Assembly: GCA_947034885.2 (NCBI GenBank)
Contig: OX344752.2
Coordinates: 13,826,001 to 13,890,000 of the forward strand
Source of the DNA: Thuidium tamariscinum
Lineage: Eukaryota > Streptophyta > Bryopsida > Hypnales > Thuidiaceae
Direction: 5' to 3'
Length of the DNA stretch: 64,000 nt
Shown here: in pieces, positions 1 through 10,763 of the stretch
Numbering within the stretch: the first letter of the stretch is position 1
Layout of the letters: the number at the start of each line of letters is the position of its first letter
Notes under the pieces: generated by a model
What the model was told of the DNA's origin: nothing
Databases searched by the model: none
What the model saw: the letters and a program-made list of their open reading frames with translations, nothing else
Translations under genes and position numbers: made by a program

Positions 1-72
1 ATGTCCTGAACGTCAATTCCAAGACCCGTATTCGTAGTTTCAGATCGATAGCACAGACGGAGAGTAACTTAC

Positions 73-186
73 TTGATGCTGAAGTTTGGTTTCACGGTTT
101 CCAGCACGCATGCCGTTACCGGACATCCGCTTGCAGCTAGCACTACTCTAACGAATACAACCGCTACACCGAAGATCAGGCAAAAA
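73..186 (-). CDS. Possible exon of an unidentified gene running off the left edge
   Basis: On the minus strand an open stretch of 38 codons lies between a plausible acceptor (CCAG before 186) and a consensus donor (GTAAGT, 72-67). The translated stretch starts hydrophobic (FCLIFGVAVVFVRVVLA) and ends in ETVKPNFSIK. I do not recognise it. The exon would continue into a gene whose 3' part lies outside the window. No upstream partner exon could be assigned. It could equally be a chance open frame, so confidence is low. Confidence 0.15.
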
Positions 187-708
187 CTGGAGCGTGATTC
201 AAGTTATATACTGTACAGCTGTTTCAATTATTGTTGGGTCTTCTTGGGATTCAAGTGGGATTCTTGCCATGGATTGCATGTTTTGGACATCATACGTGTG
301 ACTATGGTCAACTATGAAATTTCAATGTGCTGCAATGATGTGTACCAAAAATGAACCCTAGGCTTCATGTTAGGCAAAAACTCCAATGGATCGGTAAATG
401 GACTACGTAGTCCGATAATAACGGTAAAGGGGTTCAAATTGTTTAAATCTTTTATGGGAACGCAGGTGTCATATGACGGTAACCTGTACTGCCGAAGCCA
501 TTTATAATGTTCTTGTTGCCCTTGTCATAGAAATTGCTTACCAACTAACAGAAAAAATCTTTGGAAGAGGAATGGCATTGCCTGTGCCCTTTCAGCGATT
601 AGTTCACACTGGCACAATTTAGTCCAAATACCAAGACACTGTACGTCATTTTGACTGAACATTTGGCAGATATCAACCCTTTCTTTCTTACTTTCTTTCT
701 ATTTTTTT

Positions 709-1282
709 TTATACAAAGATATCAACCCTTTCGTTGCCCTGAATGAATGACGTTTCACGTGCTGGTGCAATGGAAAAGGCCAATAACTTCGCACCATTTT
801 CTTCAGAAATCGTGGCTGTTATTGGTAAGCAATCTCTCTTCTGCTGCAGAATCCAGAAACCAGCGTCACACAGCTCTTGCTCCACCAATACTCGCACAAT
901 CTTGACGCTGAATGGTTTGTTAGAAGTGCTCTGCACTCTTGACTGGCAACAGGGTTACAGGGGCTGATAAGAAAAAACCGGAGAGCACGTCTCGCAAATC
1001 ACGATGCACAAGCAGTTGCTATGCCATCCACTATGTACCGTCGTATCTGAAATCTGCAAATACAGTATTCAGCTCACTACAAACTGCTTACCATGATGCA
1101 GTAATCCTTTCCGGATTCACAAGAATGCTGCCATCTGAAATTCAGAATGCCGGCATCCACGAGGGCAAGCCTCAGAAATTGACACCCTAACATAACAAAA
1201 GACAGGAAAGAGGCAAATGGATTAACTCATTGGCTCATGATTCAAATTCCAGAAGAGCACGTGAGAATGAGCTCTCTGCCAT
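709..1282 (-). CDS. Possible small three-exon gene, product unknown
   Basis: A phase-consistent minus-strand model exists: exon 1 1282-1261 (starts ATG, reads MAESSFS), exon 2 1186-1092 (donor GTAAGC), exon 3 942-709 (stop TAA). The lengths 22+95+234 give 116 codons plus stop. Exon 2 has a good pyrimidine-rich acceptor; the exon 1 donor (GTGCTC) is weak. Exon 3 encodes 77 uninterrupted codons, including VKIVRVLVEQELCDAGFWIL. I see no domain I can name and no signal peptide. It lies downstream of the B3 gene on the same strand, so it could also be part of that gene's 3' UTR. Transcript evidence is needed to choose. Confidence 0.2.
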
Positions 1283-1729
1283 TTGTCTACAGTGGTTGCT
1301 GCTGTTGCGACAACTTCAAACTGCTGGCGTTTAGACTAGAACTGACGCAAGAATCAGTCAAACAGACCTAATTAGAGGCCGAAATGATCAGAGCATGGGC
1401 TCTCACATTGACCCGAACATTTCACTTCCTACAACACCTCCCGGCAACTAGCTTATCAAGCATACATCGAAATAGAAATCAACCCGAAAATAAACAGAAA
1501 GAATAAAAGAGAAATAAGGAGATTCTAACACTGAATTCACCTACTCTAACAGCATGTTCCTCATCAAGACTGTGAATATGTGCACATAGGGATGGAAGCA
1601 GGTTGTTTGTACGGTGCAAATCACATCGAAATTAATCAAAATGGGGAAGAAAATGTCCTCTTCCGGTTGTCAAGAGCTAGTCAGAAATGTTCAACTCAGT
1701 TGCAATGTGCTGACGGTTCTTGAACCCAC

Positions 1730-3122
1730 CTAAGAAATTTTTCGAACCACAAAGTAAGAATTAGCCACAAGTGAAAACTGAAGCTTGTGTCCTTGCTTTA
1801 AGCCATTGTCGTGCACGAATCTGCTCCATTCACGAGTATTGCAGTATACCTTGAGATGATCATCTGGCCTGCGACGACAAGTTATAACATAGTTTCGAGA
1901 ATTTTCATGTATACCTTGAAATTTGATAGAATCGAGAACCTGCCCGCCGTGGGTCCTTATGAAGTCCCTCGGAAACTCCTGCGTGTGTAAAGAGAAGACA
2001 AGATTCAAATCAAAGTTGGAAATTTTTGGAAAATTTAAGAAGTCCTGATGGCCAAAATGACAAAAGGCAAACTTCAATGATTAATACACCACTACCTTTC
2101 AATCTTACTAATTAGCAGAGTGCCACAATCAGGTAAAGTGAATGATTGGAATAAGAGAGGTTGCTGGCACAGACTGATGAAACTCACAAATTGTCCTGAA
2201 TTAAGTTGACCACCAGATCGCCCAATGTTATAGGCCAACAGTCGTCTGGAGAAGCCAGGACGCACTCGGGGATTTCCGGTATGCTGTAATGGAGCAGGAT
2301 TCCCCTCTCTATCATCCCTGGTGAAGCCCTGGTTGTCCTCCTCCTGCTGTCGCACAGGAGAATGGAGACGGGTCTGAATGTTGGTATTTTCTTCTTCATC
2401 ATCATCTTCTTCTTCTTCGTTTTCTGGGTCAGACCTGTCTTCCTCGTTCGGGAGATATTCAGAAACATTGTCTTCTTCTTCGTCAGAAACATTTTCTTCG
2501 TCCTCTTCGAATTCGTCAGACTCTTCTACCTCGTCTGGAAAATATTGAGTTCCCCAAGGCCCACGAAACATATAAACTTCAAACTCTGATCTGGCATCTT
2601 CCTTGAGAACGAAAATCAAATAATCTCCCTCCTGGAGACGATTGTCAGCAACAAAAGCAGCCCATCCACCAACCATCTGCACTTCGACTGCTTCAAGAGG
2701 TCCCATATTAATGCTGAGTTGCACAAGCCATGGCCGTGAGGATCTTCCACCAGGTAAATGAGCTCGAAGGATGACCCATTCTTCAATCTTTTCATCGTTC
2801 TCTTGCACAAACTCTGCCGGCAGTGACTGCGAGATCGAGACAGAAAATGAGCACCAAGGAACTCATACTCATTCACCATCGAATTGGAAACGGAGATAAA
2901 TTGAATTTGACAGGAAAAGGGCAATTGCAACAGGGATTCCATTCATGAACGTACCAATTCAGCAGTTTGTCTGCTGACATCGGAAGTCTGAAGTGCTGTC
3001 TTTGGGAGGGACCTCACGAAGTGAATGCTTCCCGAGCGTTGCATCTGGGTTAGAACATCAGAGACATGGACCACTTGCTGCTTGTTTGAAGGCCTCGAAA
3101 TCGGCTCGGTTTCAGGATTCAT
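1730..3122 (-). CDS. Two-domain B3 (REM-type) DNA-binding protein
   Basis: Three exons: 3122-2955, 2826-2188 and 2044-1730 (168+639+315 nt), encoding 373 aa. The first B3 domain spans about residues 33-145: a first strand IHFVRSLP, then LPAEFVQ, then a GGWAAFVADNRLQEGDYLIF core. An acidic Glu/Asp-rich linker follows (about 153-203). The second B3 domain (about 270-373) reads EFPRDFI, then REWSRFVHDNGLKQGHKLQFSL. Both domains match the plant REM-type B3 pattern (W..FV..N.L..GD.L.F). Proteins of this family bind DNA in the nucleus; the target is unknown here. The first intron falls between the first strand and the L-P-x-x-F segment. The start was taken as the ATG at 3122, which leaves a short N-terminus; an upstream start at about 3188 is possible. 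The acceptor of exon 3 could alternatively be at the GAG about 59 nt downstream. Confidence 0.82.
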
Positions 3123-6100
3123 GTTGCAGATCGGAATGTGGGAATCACACCACAAGCCTCGGTACACCCTAAACCCAAAGACACTCATGTAGTCAAGAAT
3201 TCGAAGAGCTTTACTAAATTGCACTTAAGCTTAGTGCTTCTTATCCGGCTTGTAATGCAAGTAGGCCCAAATATTACTGAACAAAGCACTTGGGATAGTA
3301 AAATTTGCAAACCCTGTAAAGTTCAAGTGCCTCTGAAAAGAATAAAATAAAATGCAACTTACAAGAACAAGGATGGGATGGCAACAGGTAAGAAGAATTT
3401 CTATGCCATACTCTTACCAAACGTTTGGATGCAATGAAAGATTCTTGGTATGTTCAACTCTTTGAGACAACAAATTAAAGGATGAACAACAAGTTTACCA
3501 AAGGTATAATGGATTAGTTGTGAAGAGACTTAAAGAATGTCAAATTGTATTAGCATAAGGTTTTAGACATGTAACATTCACTATTAGTACTTTAAAGAAG
3601 AGAATGTACTTTTTATAATTGTAAACTCTTTTAAAACTAGGTTTAACTCATTAGCAATTCCTATCCTAGTATATGAACTACAAGCACTTGACGCATCAAT
3701 ATGACTACATCTAGTCACCACAACAACAAAATATCCAAATTCATTAAACCCTAAAATAACAAACTACCATTGAAAGGATATAGGAGTTGATTCTTACCGG
3801 CAAAATTTGTTGTTCTTTCTTCTCAATTTCTTGCCTTGTATTTGGGTGCCACTACACCTTGCGCAACACTATAATCCTATAGTTTCTAAAATAAAAACAA
3901 AATCAAGTCAAGTCAGACATGAGGAATTGTAAGTTGCCCAATCTTATATACAATTACACTACTTCAAATGGAAACCTAAGTGCACAATACGAGTATAGAA
4001 GGACAAGCAAAGCAAAGGATGCGAAAGATGTGAAGTGAATGGAGTTGAAATTGGTTGCAAGAAAGGCACAAAGATGTAGTATCGCAAATGGACAAGGAAG
4101 AGGTGGGAGGTAGGGTTCACTCGCTGGAGGAAGTTCACCAACTTACTAACCCTAAATATAGCTACTATTATAAGGGCGATCTGTAAGGGGTACTATTTTT
4201 GCACCAACTAGTTGAATCGACCCATTCCTATAAAAACTATTTGTCTTATTTTCAATTTGAAAACAATACCCATCACCAACACTTTCAAGTTTGTTACTCT
4301 AATTGTACCCAATATCCATATTCAAGAGAAAAAACTTTAGAAATTAAGAACACTTCAAACAAACAAGTCAAGAGATGAATTTGAAGAGGTCCTCCTGCAC
4401 GTATTCTTGTTGAACTAAATCATGAGTTTGTCCAAAGGAATTTGAATATAGTTCTTGAGTTTGAGATTGTAGAACACTTTTTTTTCATGCCTTATTAATT
4501 GGCAAGATATTTGCAAACCTTGGTTGAATGTGATTGAAAGGAGAACAAGAAGAGGAGGCTTGTATACAAGTCATAAATAACAAATGATTTATAAAACTTG
4601 TTGGCATGTATAGGATAAAATATCAAATCTATAAAGCATTCAAGGTATAAGTATGCCATATATAATTCTTTGATTTCCAAAAAATAAAAAAATTGAGTCT
4701 TAAGTGTTGATTTAAATTTATGAAGGAAAATGGAGTTGGAATTGGTCTTCAAGTTAGCAATATTATTATTAAGTACATTCTCCAATCATCTTTTCAAAGT
4801 ATTTTGTTTCATCAAATTTAGAAATGAACAAATGAAACTAATAATAGCAAAAACAAGATGTAAGATTGTTTTTAAAGTCTAAAAAGCAACAACCTTTGAC
4901 AACTTTTGAATTTTAATACAATAATATTACCTTTGTTTTTTGTTATATGTAAATTTAACATTATTTTGTATTTATAATTTATTTAAATTTTAAGCTTACA
5001 TTTCCATCTAAAGAATTTAGTAATAAAAAAATTAGCTCAACAAGTTATTTTTGATAATCTACTTTGTATTAATGGCATATGAACAAGATCACTACAAAAT
5101 TACAAAGAAATGTGAGCTTTGAACTTTTCCTTATAGCATGACTAGCTCACAAGGATAATTCATTCAAATGTATTTTGTAGGAATTTTTAAGTGGCATTTA
5201 AAAAAAGTTGGGATGTATAAAAATTTTAAATTGCTATCTTTAAAAATGCTTGTCTTTTTGATGAAAGTGAAAATTTTAGGATGAGTGAATGTCCTTCTAT
5301 CTATATTTTATTTGCTTCAATCATTCAATGTAAATAGCTTCATCATATCCCTTTCTACACTTTCTAAAATTAATAATTAAAACAAAGCACCTTATTCCTA
5401 AATGAATATTGATTTGTTCTAAAACTAAGTGAGTAATACAAATTACCAAAATCACACTATTCTAAATTAAAGTAGTGGAGGTTGAAATGTTATTTTATTG
5501 TTGCAATTTCTACAAAAATAAAATTTTAGGTGATTTTAGTTTTTGAGTTCACACTAATCTCCTCTAATTATAGGTAGATCAATGAATAGTGATTTTTCCT
5601 TATATTTCTTGTTATGAAATGAACTTCCATATAAAAATAATTTTTATATCCTTAAAGAATCATATGTTTTATTCTTGTATATATTTTGTCTTACAATAAT
5701 TATAATAAAACTCTATTTGGTGTCCCCAATACTAATTACTTGTTAGAGGCTATAATTCTTTTTATGAAAGATGAATATTTTTTATCAAAAGCATAGATAT
5801 CAATATTATTCAAAGAGGAGGATCTTTATTCACATAGTTGGTAATAATATTCATGAGAGATAAAAAGTTATAGCAATTACATTACATACTACAAAATGAA
5901 ATTAACCCTATAAATACTATTTTTTGCACTTGAAGAATATTTTTTTCTCTTATTTGTGTATTGTCTTATAATAAAAATTATACCTAGTATCACCCACACT
6001 AACTACTTGTTCAAGGCTATCATTTTTTTTTCAAAAGATTAATATTTTTACTAAAAATATACATACCAACATTATTCAAGAAGAAGATTTTTATTTATAT

Positions 6101-6295
6101 AGTTGGAAAATATATTCATCAAGAGGTTAAAATAATTGCATTTTAAAATCAATTAGTGTAAATGACATTAGTTAAATGCAATTTTTAGTGTAATACTATT
6201 CATATCAAACAATCTTCACAAACATCTCTAGTAATATTATTGCTCATGTGTAAAAAATAATAACCAATTATAAATTCATTTTTAAAGATGTACTA

Positions 6296-6560
6296 AGGTG
6301 GGTACACCCAAAATTGAACCCTACCTAAAACCACCATCATCACTCTTATACATCTCTAAATCAATACGCACCTAAGTTGAAGAACTACATTTCAAACATC
6401 TACCAAAAAAACTTTGACCCTTTATTACTTTTGCATATAGTGTTCAAATGTCACATTCTTTGGTGTGTTAGAATCTCCATTCACTTGCCAATCATAAAAT
6501 ATAAAAATTTGGTCATTCTAATAATAATAATCAAGCACCCAACTTATAAGGAGTGATTCA
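6296..6560. mobile_element. Truncated copy of the AGGTGGGTACACC MITE family
   Basis: The left end reads TA then AGGTGGGTACACCCAAAA, as in the complete copies at 23152-23424 and 51223-51491. Internal sequence is shared too (ACTTTTGCATA, TTCACTTGCCAA). The right terminal repeat is missing. The copy stops next to the element starting at 6573, so it was probably truncated or interrupted there. Confidence 0.6.
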
Positions 6561-6572
6561 ACCTTCTACTTA

Positions 6573-7518
6573 ACCCCTAAATGTTTTTGACTATGTTTTG
6601 CCAAAAACACTCCAAAACTGCCACTTCTAATACAAGACCAAAATCTTTTTTTTAAAACATCTTAACACAAATGTAACCAAAGGATCTTATAGTAAACTAG
6701 TTTGAGAATATGTGGAAAAAATTTCAGAAATTTCCACCGTATAGATTGCAAGATAATAGTGTTTGAATTGTCAAAAATGCTTTTTTTGTCCCTGTGAAAA
6801 TCCGGGCAGCTGCACTTCAGTAGCTCACTTTTGTATGAAAAAAAGTCCAAAATGGTTGTTACTCTTTTGATTCATTCTTTTAGTCAAGTTAGATACATGC
6901 CTAAAAAATTTCAAATCATTTGGAGTTGTACAACATGTAGAAAACAACTAGTAAGTAGAAAGAGGTAGAAAATGAATCAAAATATTAAAATAGTAATAAT
7001 TAATTTTTGAAATTGAAAATTTCCAATCCCAATGGTTGTAATGTTGTAATAGACAATCTTCACCTAATGTGTTTATTTTTTTTCAAAAGTATTAAAAATT
7101 GAGTAAAATAATGGACTTCAAAGTTAATTTTGGAGTAGAGATTCCATAACTTCCCACAAACTACCTTCAAACTAAAACTCCCATAACTTTCATTTCACAA
7201 ATCAAAATGGAATAATTAAAAGCTTTCCAAGTAGATAAAAATCTAAAGAACGAATTTCAAATTTCAAATTTTAGAAAAAGTGATTTTTGAAGAAGTTTTT
7301 TCAGCTGCCCAGTCTGCCCGCCGAGCAAAAGAAATCACATATCATGCAATAACTTTTTATTCATGTTGTCAAAAGTTATGAAAATTGTTGGGCCTTAAAG
7401 CTACTCCTCGGACACACGTTGTGTGAAAATTTCAAAGAAAAAAAATAAAAACTCCATTCGTAGTGAGCTGCCCAAAATTGCTATGTTGCCAAAAAACGCA
7501 GTTTGGGCGTTTAGGGGT
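6573..7518. mobile_element. TA-flanked element with ACCCCTAAA terminal repeats (family D)
   Basis: The ends are inverted: ACCCCTAAATG at the left and CGTTTAGGGGT at the right, each flanked by TA. The interior (946 bp) has no ORF of note. Related interiors occur at about 47995-48765 in the same orientation and about 25362-25880 in reverse. All share the segment CCAAAATTGCTATGTTGCCA or its complement. Non-autonomous DNA transposon status is inferred from the TIRs and repetition. Confidence 0.55.
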
Positions 7519-7748
7519 TAAGTGGGAATGGATATCATTGCATTTCATTTTAGAAATCAATCCTTTGAAAAATTCATACTTTACATCAGGTTGTTTGTTT
7601 TGATACATTGAGATATTCTAAATCATGCATCCCTTTGTTGTGTTCTTGCTACCATCAAAAAGCTCTTGGTGACGTAGGGTGCACGGGCTTTGATTGTTTT
7701 GTGACATTCCAACTCATGGTGAGAAAGTTATTGAATTTTGAAGTTTTT

Positions 7749-7892
7749 ATGAATTAAAAATTTAGAAAATTACTTTTAGTTTTAATTTGGTTGTGGCATG
7801 ACATAGGGCACACTGGTTATTATGAATTAAAAATTTAGAAAATTACTTTTACTTTTAATTTGGTTGTGGCATAGCACAGGGCCACACTGGTT
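7749..7892. repeat. Tandem duplication, two 72-bp units
   Basis: Units begin at 7749 and 7821 with TATGAATTAAAAATTTAGAA and differ at a few positions. The array ends about 620 bp upstream of the TAXIMIN-like start codon. No function is evident. Confidence 0.85.
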
Positions 7893-7899
7893 GTACTGA

Positions 7900-8510
7900 T
7901 TTGTATCGATCGAAAACTGGGAACGGTTAACAGTACTTACATTGAGTGTTCCGTCAACAATGAAAAGTATCATCCAAACGATCATCCATCCTCCGTCGAG
8001 CTACCGCACCGGGTCTGCCGCGAAGTACCGTACACTGCCGCAAGCGCTTGCGCAGTTTCGTCGTCCCGTCTCCCACGCTGCGTCGTGTAGGGGCAGTCGG
8101 GAAAGTCTCCACGAGAACAAAGTCGCGGTGCTCGTAAGTCGTAACTTGTTAGATTTGCAGATGTCTCCGTCAACCACAACATCGCGTGCTACCATCACGA
8201 ATCGTTTGACCGACTTCTTCCTTTTCGCAATTGATCTTGCGAGACCTACATTGTCTGCCCACAAGAGAGGGAGTGAAAGGGGCTTCTACTTCGATCAGGT
8301 GGCCGGTAATCACGGACGTTTGGTTCATAGTCGGAGCTGGGATGCGGTGATGGTTCAACTTACGGTCAGGTGAAGAGGAGAACGGGGGGCGATTCGAAGC
8401 GTTTCGTGTTATTTCTTTCTGTGTTGTGCTCTTCCCATTTGGAGCGAGAGCGATTGCGAAAGCGTGAGTTCGAGAATTTGAATTTTAGGCGGGTTGAAGG
8501 TTGAGTCAAG
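7900..8510 (+). promoter_or_regulatory. Probable promoter and 5' leader of the TAXIMIN-like gene
   Basis: Composition switches abruptly from AT-rich to GC- and CpG-rich at about 7900 and stays so up to the start codon at 8511. An open frame of 143 codons crosses it but starts at a non-ATG codon and shows no recognisable protein features. I read it as leader sequence. No specific TATA box was assigned. Confidence 0.4.
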
Positions 8511-9048
8511 ATGTGCGATGATTGCCGACCACTCGGGTTTCTCATTGGCCTCCCGTTTATGTTGGTGGCCGCGGTGCTCTCGCTAATCGGCATGGTGATA
8601 TGGGTGATTGCGTAAGTGTATTCCACATCTTGTGCCGTTCACAAGTCGTCTCAAATGCTACACGTTTGTGCCTGAATTGTAATAAGCGCGTATTTGCAAT
8701 GCACGTGAAATATAATTTGAGAAAGGGTACTAGGGAGTTTTCGTGAAATTACTTGACGTGTTTTATCTCGATTCTTCCTTGCCAAGGGCTATTGAAAGGC
8801 GTACCATAATCGGTTTTTGAAAATTCGCCCCCGAATGAAGCTCTGGAGGCAGACTGTCTAGGTCAGGTGATTTACAGAACGCGAACGCCGTAGCTGCTAT
8901 TGACGATCTATGTTTTCTGTGCAGGACGATTCTAGGATGCTGCTGCCCTTGCTTCATCTGCTGCGCGGGCATTGCGAACATTGCCTTGAGTCTCATTAAA
9001 GCCCCTGTCAACGTCATCAGGTGGTTCACGAAGCAAATTCCTTGCTGA
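8511..9048 (+). CDS. TAX: TAXIMIN-like cysteine-rich small peptide
   Basis: Two exons, 8511-8611 and 8925-9048 (101+124 nt), give 74 aa; the intron splits an alanine codon. The protein starts MCDDCRPLGFLIGLPF, has one hydrophobic segment (about residues 8-37), a Cys-rich centre (CCCPCFICC, 39-47) and ends VIRWFTKQIPC. Nine cysteines are present. This start, centre and terminal RWF-x-x-x-IPC pattern is that of plant TAXIMIN peptides, small secreted or membrane-associated proteins linked in seed plants to specialised metabolism and lateral-organ development. Length matches the family's usual 70-75 aa. The hydrophobic segment may act as a signal peptide or a membrane anchor; the sequence alone does not decide. 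The gene symbol rests on remembered family features. Confidence 0.85.
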
Positions 9049-10560
9049 CCGCAATCGTAGTGCTCCTTTTTGTTTTATTTTTTAATTATCGATCGCATAT
9101 CTCTGTCGTGAAGATAGATTTCAATCGAAGGCTTTCTTGGCCATGGCTGGTTGCAAACAACTTAGTTTAATAATGCCGAATAGTCTCCTTTGGTAAATTC
9201 TTTCGGTGGAAACTCTGAAAACTATGGACATCGTCTCGGAATAGATACAGGACAATCAGGGTGAGTGCCAAAATAGTTTGTGTGGCACTTCTATTGATTA
9301 CTGCCACAATGCCGCGTCCATGATGTGAGAACTTCACCATCAGTAATTGAATTTTATGATTTTTGATTTGTTCAAGTTGGAAAGAGTACTTCATGTAGGT
9401 AAGTGTATGACACCTTCTGCACTGATGGGGTGAAGTATTGCTAGTAATTGAGTCTTTCAATGATTTGTTTATGCAAAGCCTCCCTGAGATTGAGAGGCTT
9501 TGTTCTCCTACAAGGTGGAAAAGTATGGTGAAACAGGAGACTACAGTAAGTTGCTGAAGCTGCCAGGAGTTGAGTCTGGAATCTGCCTGTGCATTTTGAG
9601 CTTTTTCTCGGGTGATTAATCGGTGCTCAACCTGCATCAGCTCTGCTCTTTTTTGGTAGTTTGATCATTTATATATCGATATGACTTGTAACTTAACATG
9701 TTTCGTAGCCGATTTGATACCGGGATCTTGTTGATAGAATCTGATTCCTTTATGTCTGTCGTGAACATCTGCTACCGTTGGTGAAGTTGTTGGATATAAG
9801 CTAATCCTCAAGCCCGAAGTACGCCACAATCCATATTTCAGATAATGAAATAGGGTGTTTCAGGGTGATGGTTTGCCTAAATAATTTCTCATTAATGCTT
9901 GAATTTTTCTTAAATCATTCTCCTTTTCAACCAATTTGATGTAATTGATGTAAGTTATATCCCAGCAAACATATGCAAAAATGTAAACAAGGATTTAACG
10001 TTTCAAAATATCACACAAGTTTGTACTTTAGGATTAATGTGAAACAAACTTTTGGCATGATTCTCCACAATTTGATTTTTGTAAATGAGTTTTGAATTTT
10101 GAATATCTTCTTCTGAAATGTCTGCACAGAATTTAGTATGTGTACCAGTCCAATTCCTTCAGCTTATCATCTCTTTTCAATTGAAACTCCCTTCATTGCA
10201 TGTTCCTTGATCATCCACTTCCGTCACTTGACAAACAATTCAAAAATTGTGCCGTTCTTTTGCAGTTGAAATAGTTGATTTTCGATTTCCTTCATGAGAA
10301 ATATATAACATTCTCAGCATTCTTCCCTACACGGGTATGCATTAAAAGTGGCAGGAATGAATATGTTCCTAAGAGGTTCAATTCCTGGTAATAACTGGAG
10401 GTTCTCGAGTTCTCCCCACCGTTGGTAAAGAATGTGCTGTGCACAGAATAACTGAAGGGATTGAATTTTCGATCTCTGGAAGAGAATCGACAGAGTAGAA
10501 TGATATTCATCCAATTCTACTAACCTGACGGAGAAACCAAACGTTCACTATTCATTCATC
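9049..10560. other. 3' UTR and intergenic space
   Basis: This lies between the TAXIMIN-like stop and the gamma carbonic anhydrase promoter. A 156-codon minus-strand frame (9637-9167) is present, but it has no ATG-led or domain-like features and I do not accept it as a gene. Nothing else was found. Confidence 0.5.
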
Positions 10561-10763
10561 CATTCATCACGTTCCGTTCCCCTTGGAATGGTCGCTGCAG
10601 CAGCCACCTTTGTCGCAACGGAGCACCATCACCGTCCGCCATAGCCACCACGGTGGCTACTTGGAATCAACCGTGACGTTCTCTTTTGCAGGGGATCCGT
10701 GCACTCCTCTTTCGCTGACTCCCGAGAATCGATTACTTCTTGTTTTGGCCAAGTGGAGAGGCC

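Larger units (their letters stand above)
3320..7740. other. AT-rich intergenic stretch
   Basis: No credible coding exon was found on either strand. The stretch is strongly AT-rich with short broken frames. It holds a truncated copy of the AGGTGGGTACACC MITE (from 6296) and a TA-flanked element at 6573-7518, described separately. The remainder looks like decayed repeat sequence. Confidence 0.6.

Noticed and set aside
5091..5110. CACTACAAAATTAC as another CACTA end
   Set aside because: No matching inverted end or 3-bp duplication was found within several kilobases.
7942..8373. 143-codon plus-strand frame before the TAXIMIN-like gene
   Set aside because: It begins at a non-ATG codon in CpG-rich leader-like sequence, overlaps open frames on the other strand and has no protein features.
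9167..9637. 156-codon minus-strand frame
   Set aside because: It lies in the likely 3' UTR of the TAXIMIN-like gene, with no domain, no splice context and ordinary composition for chance.
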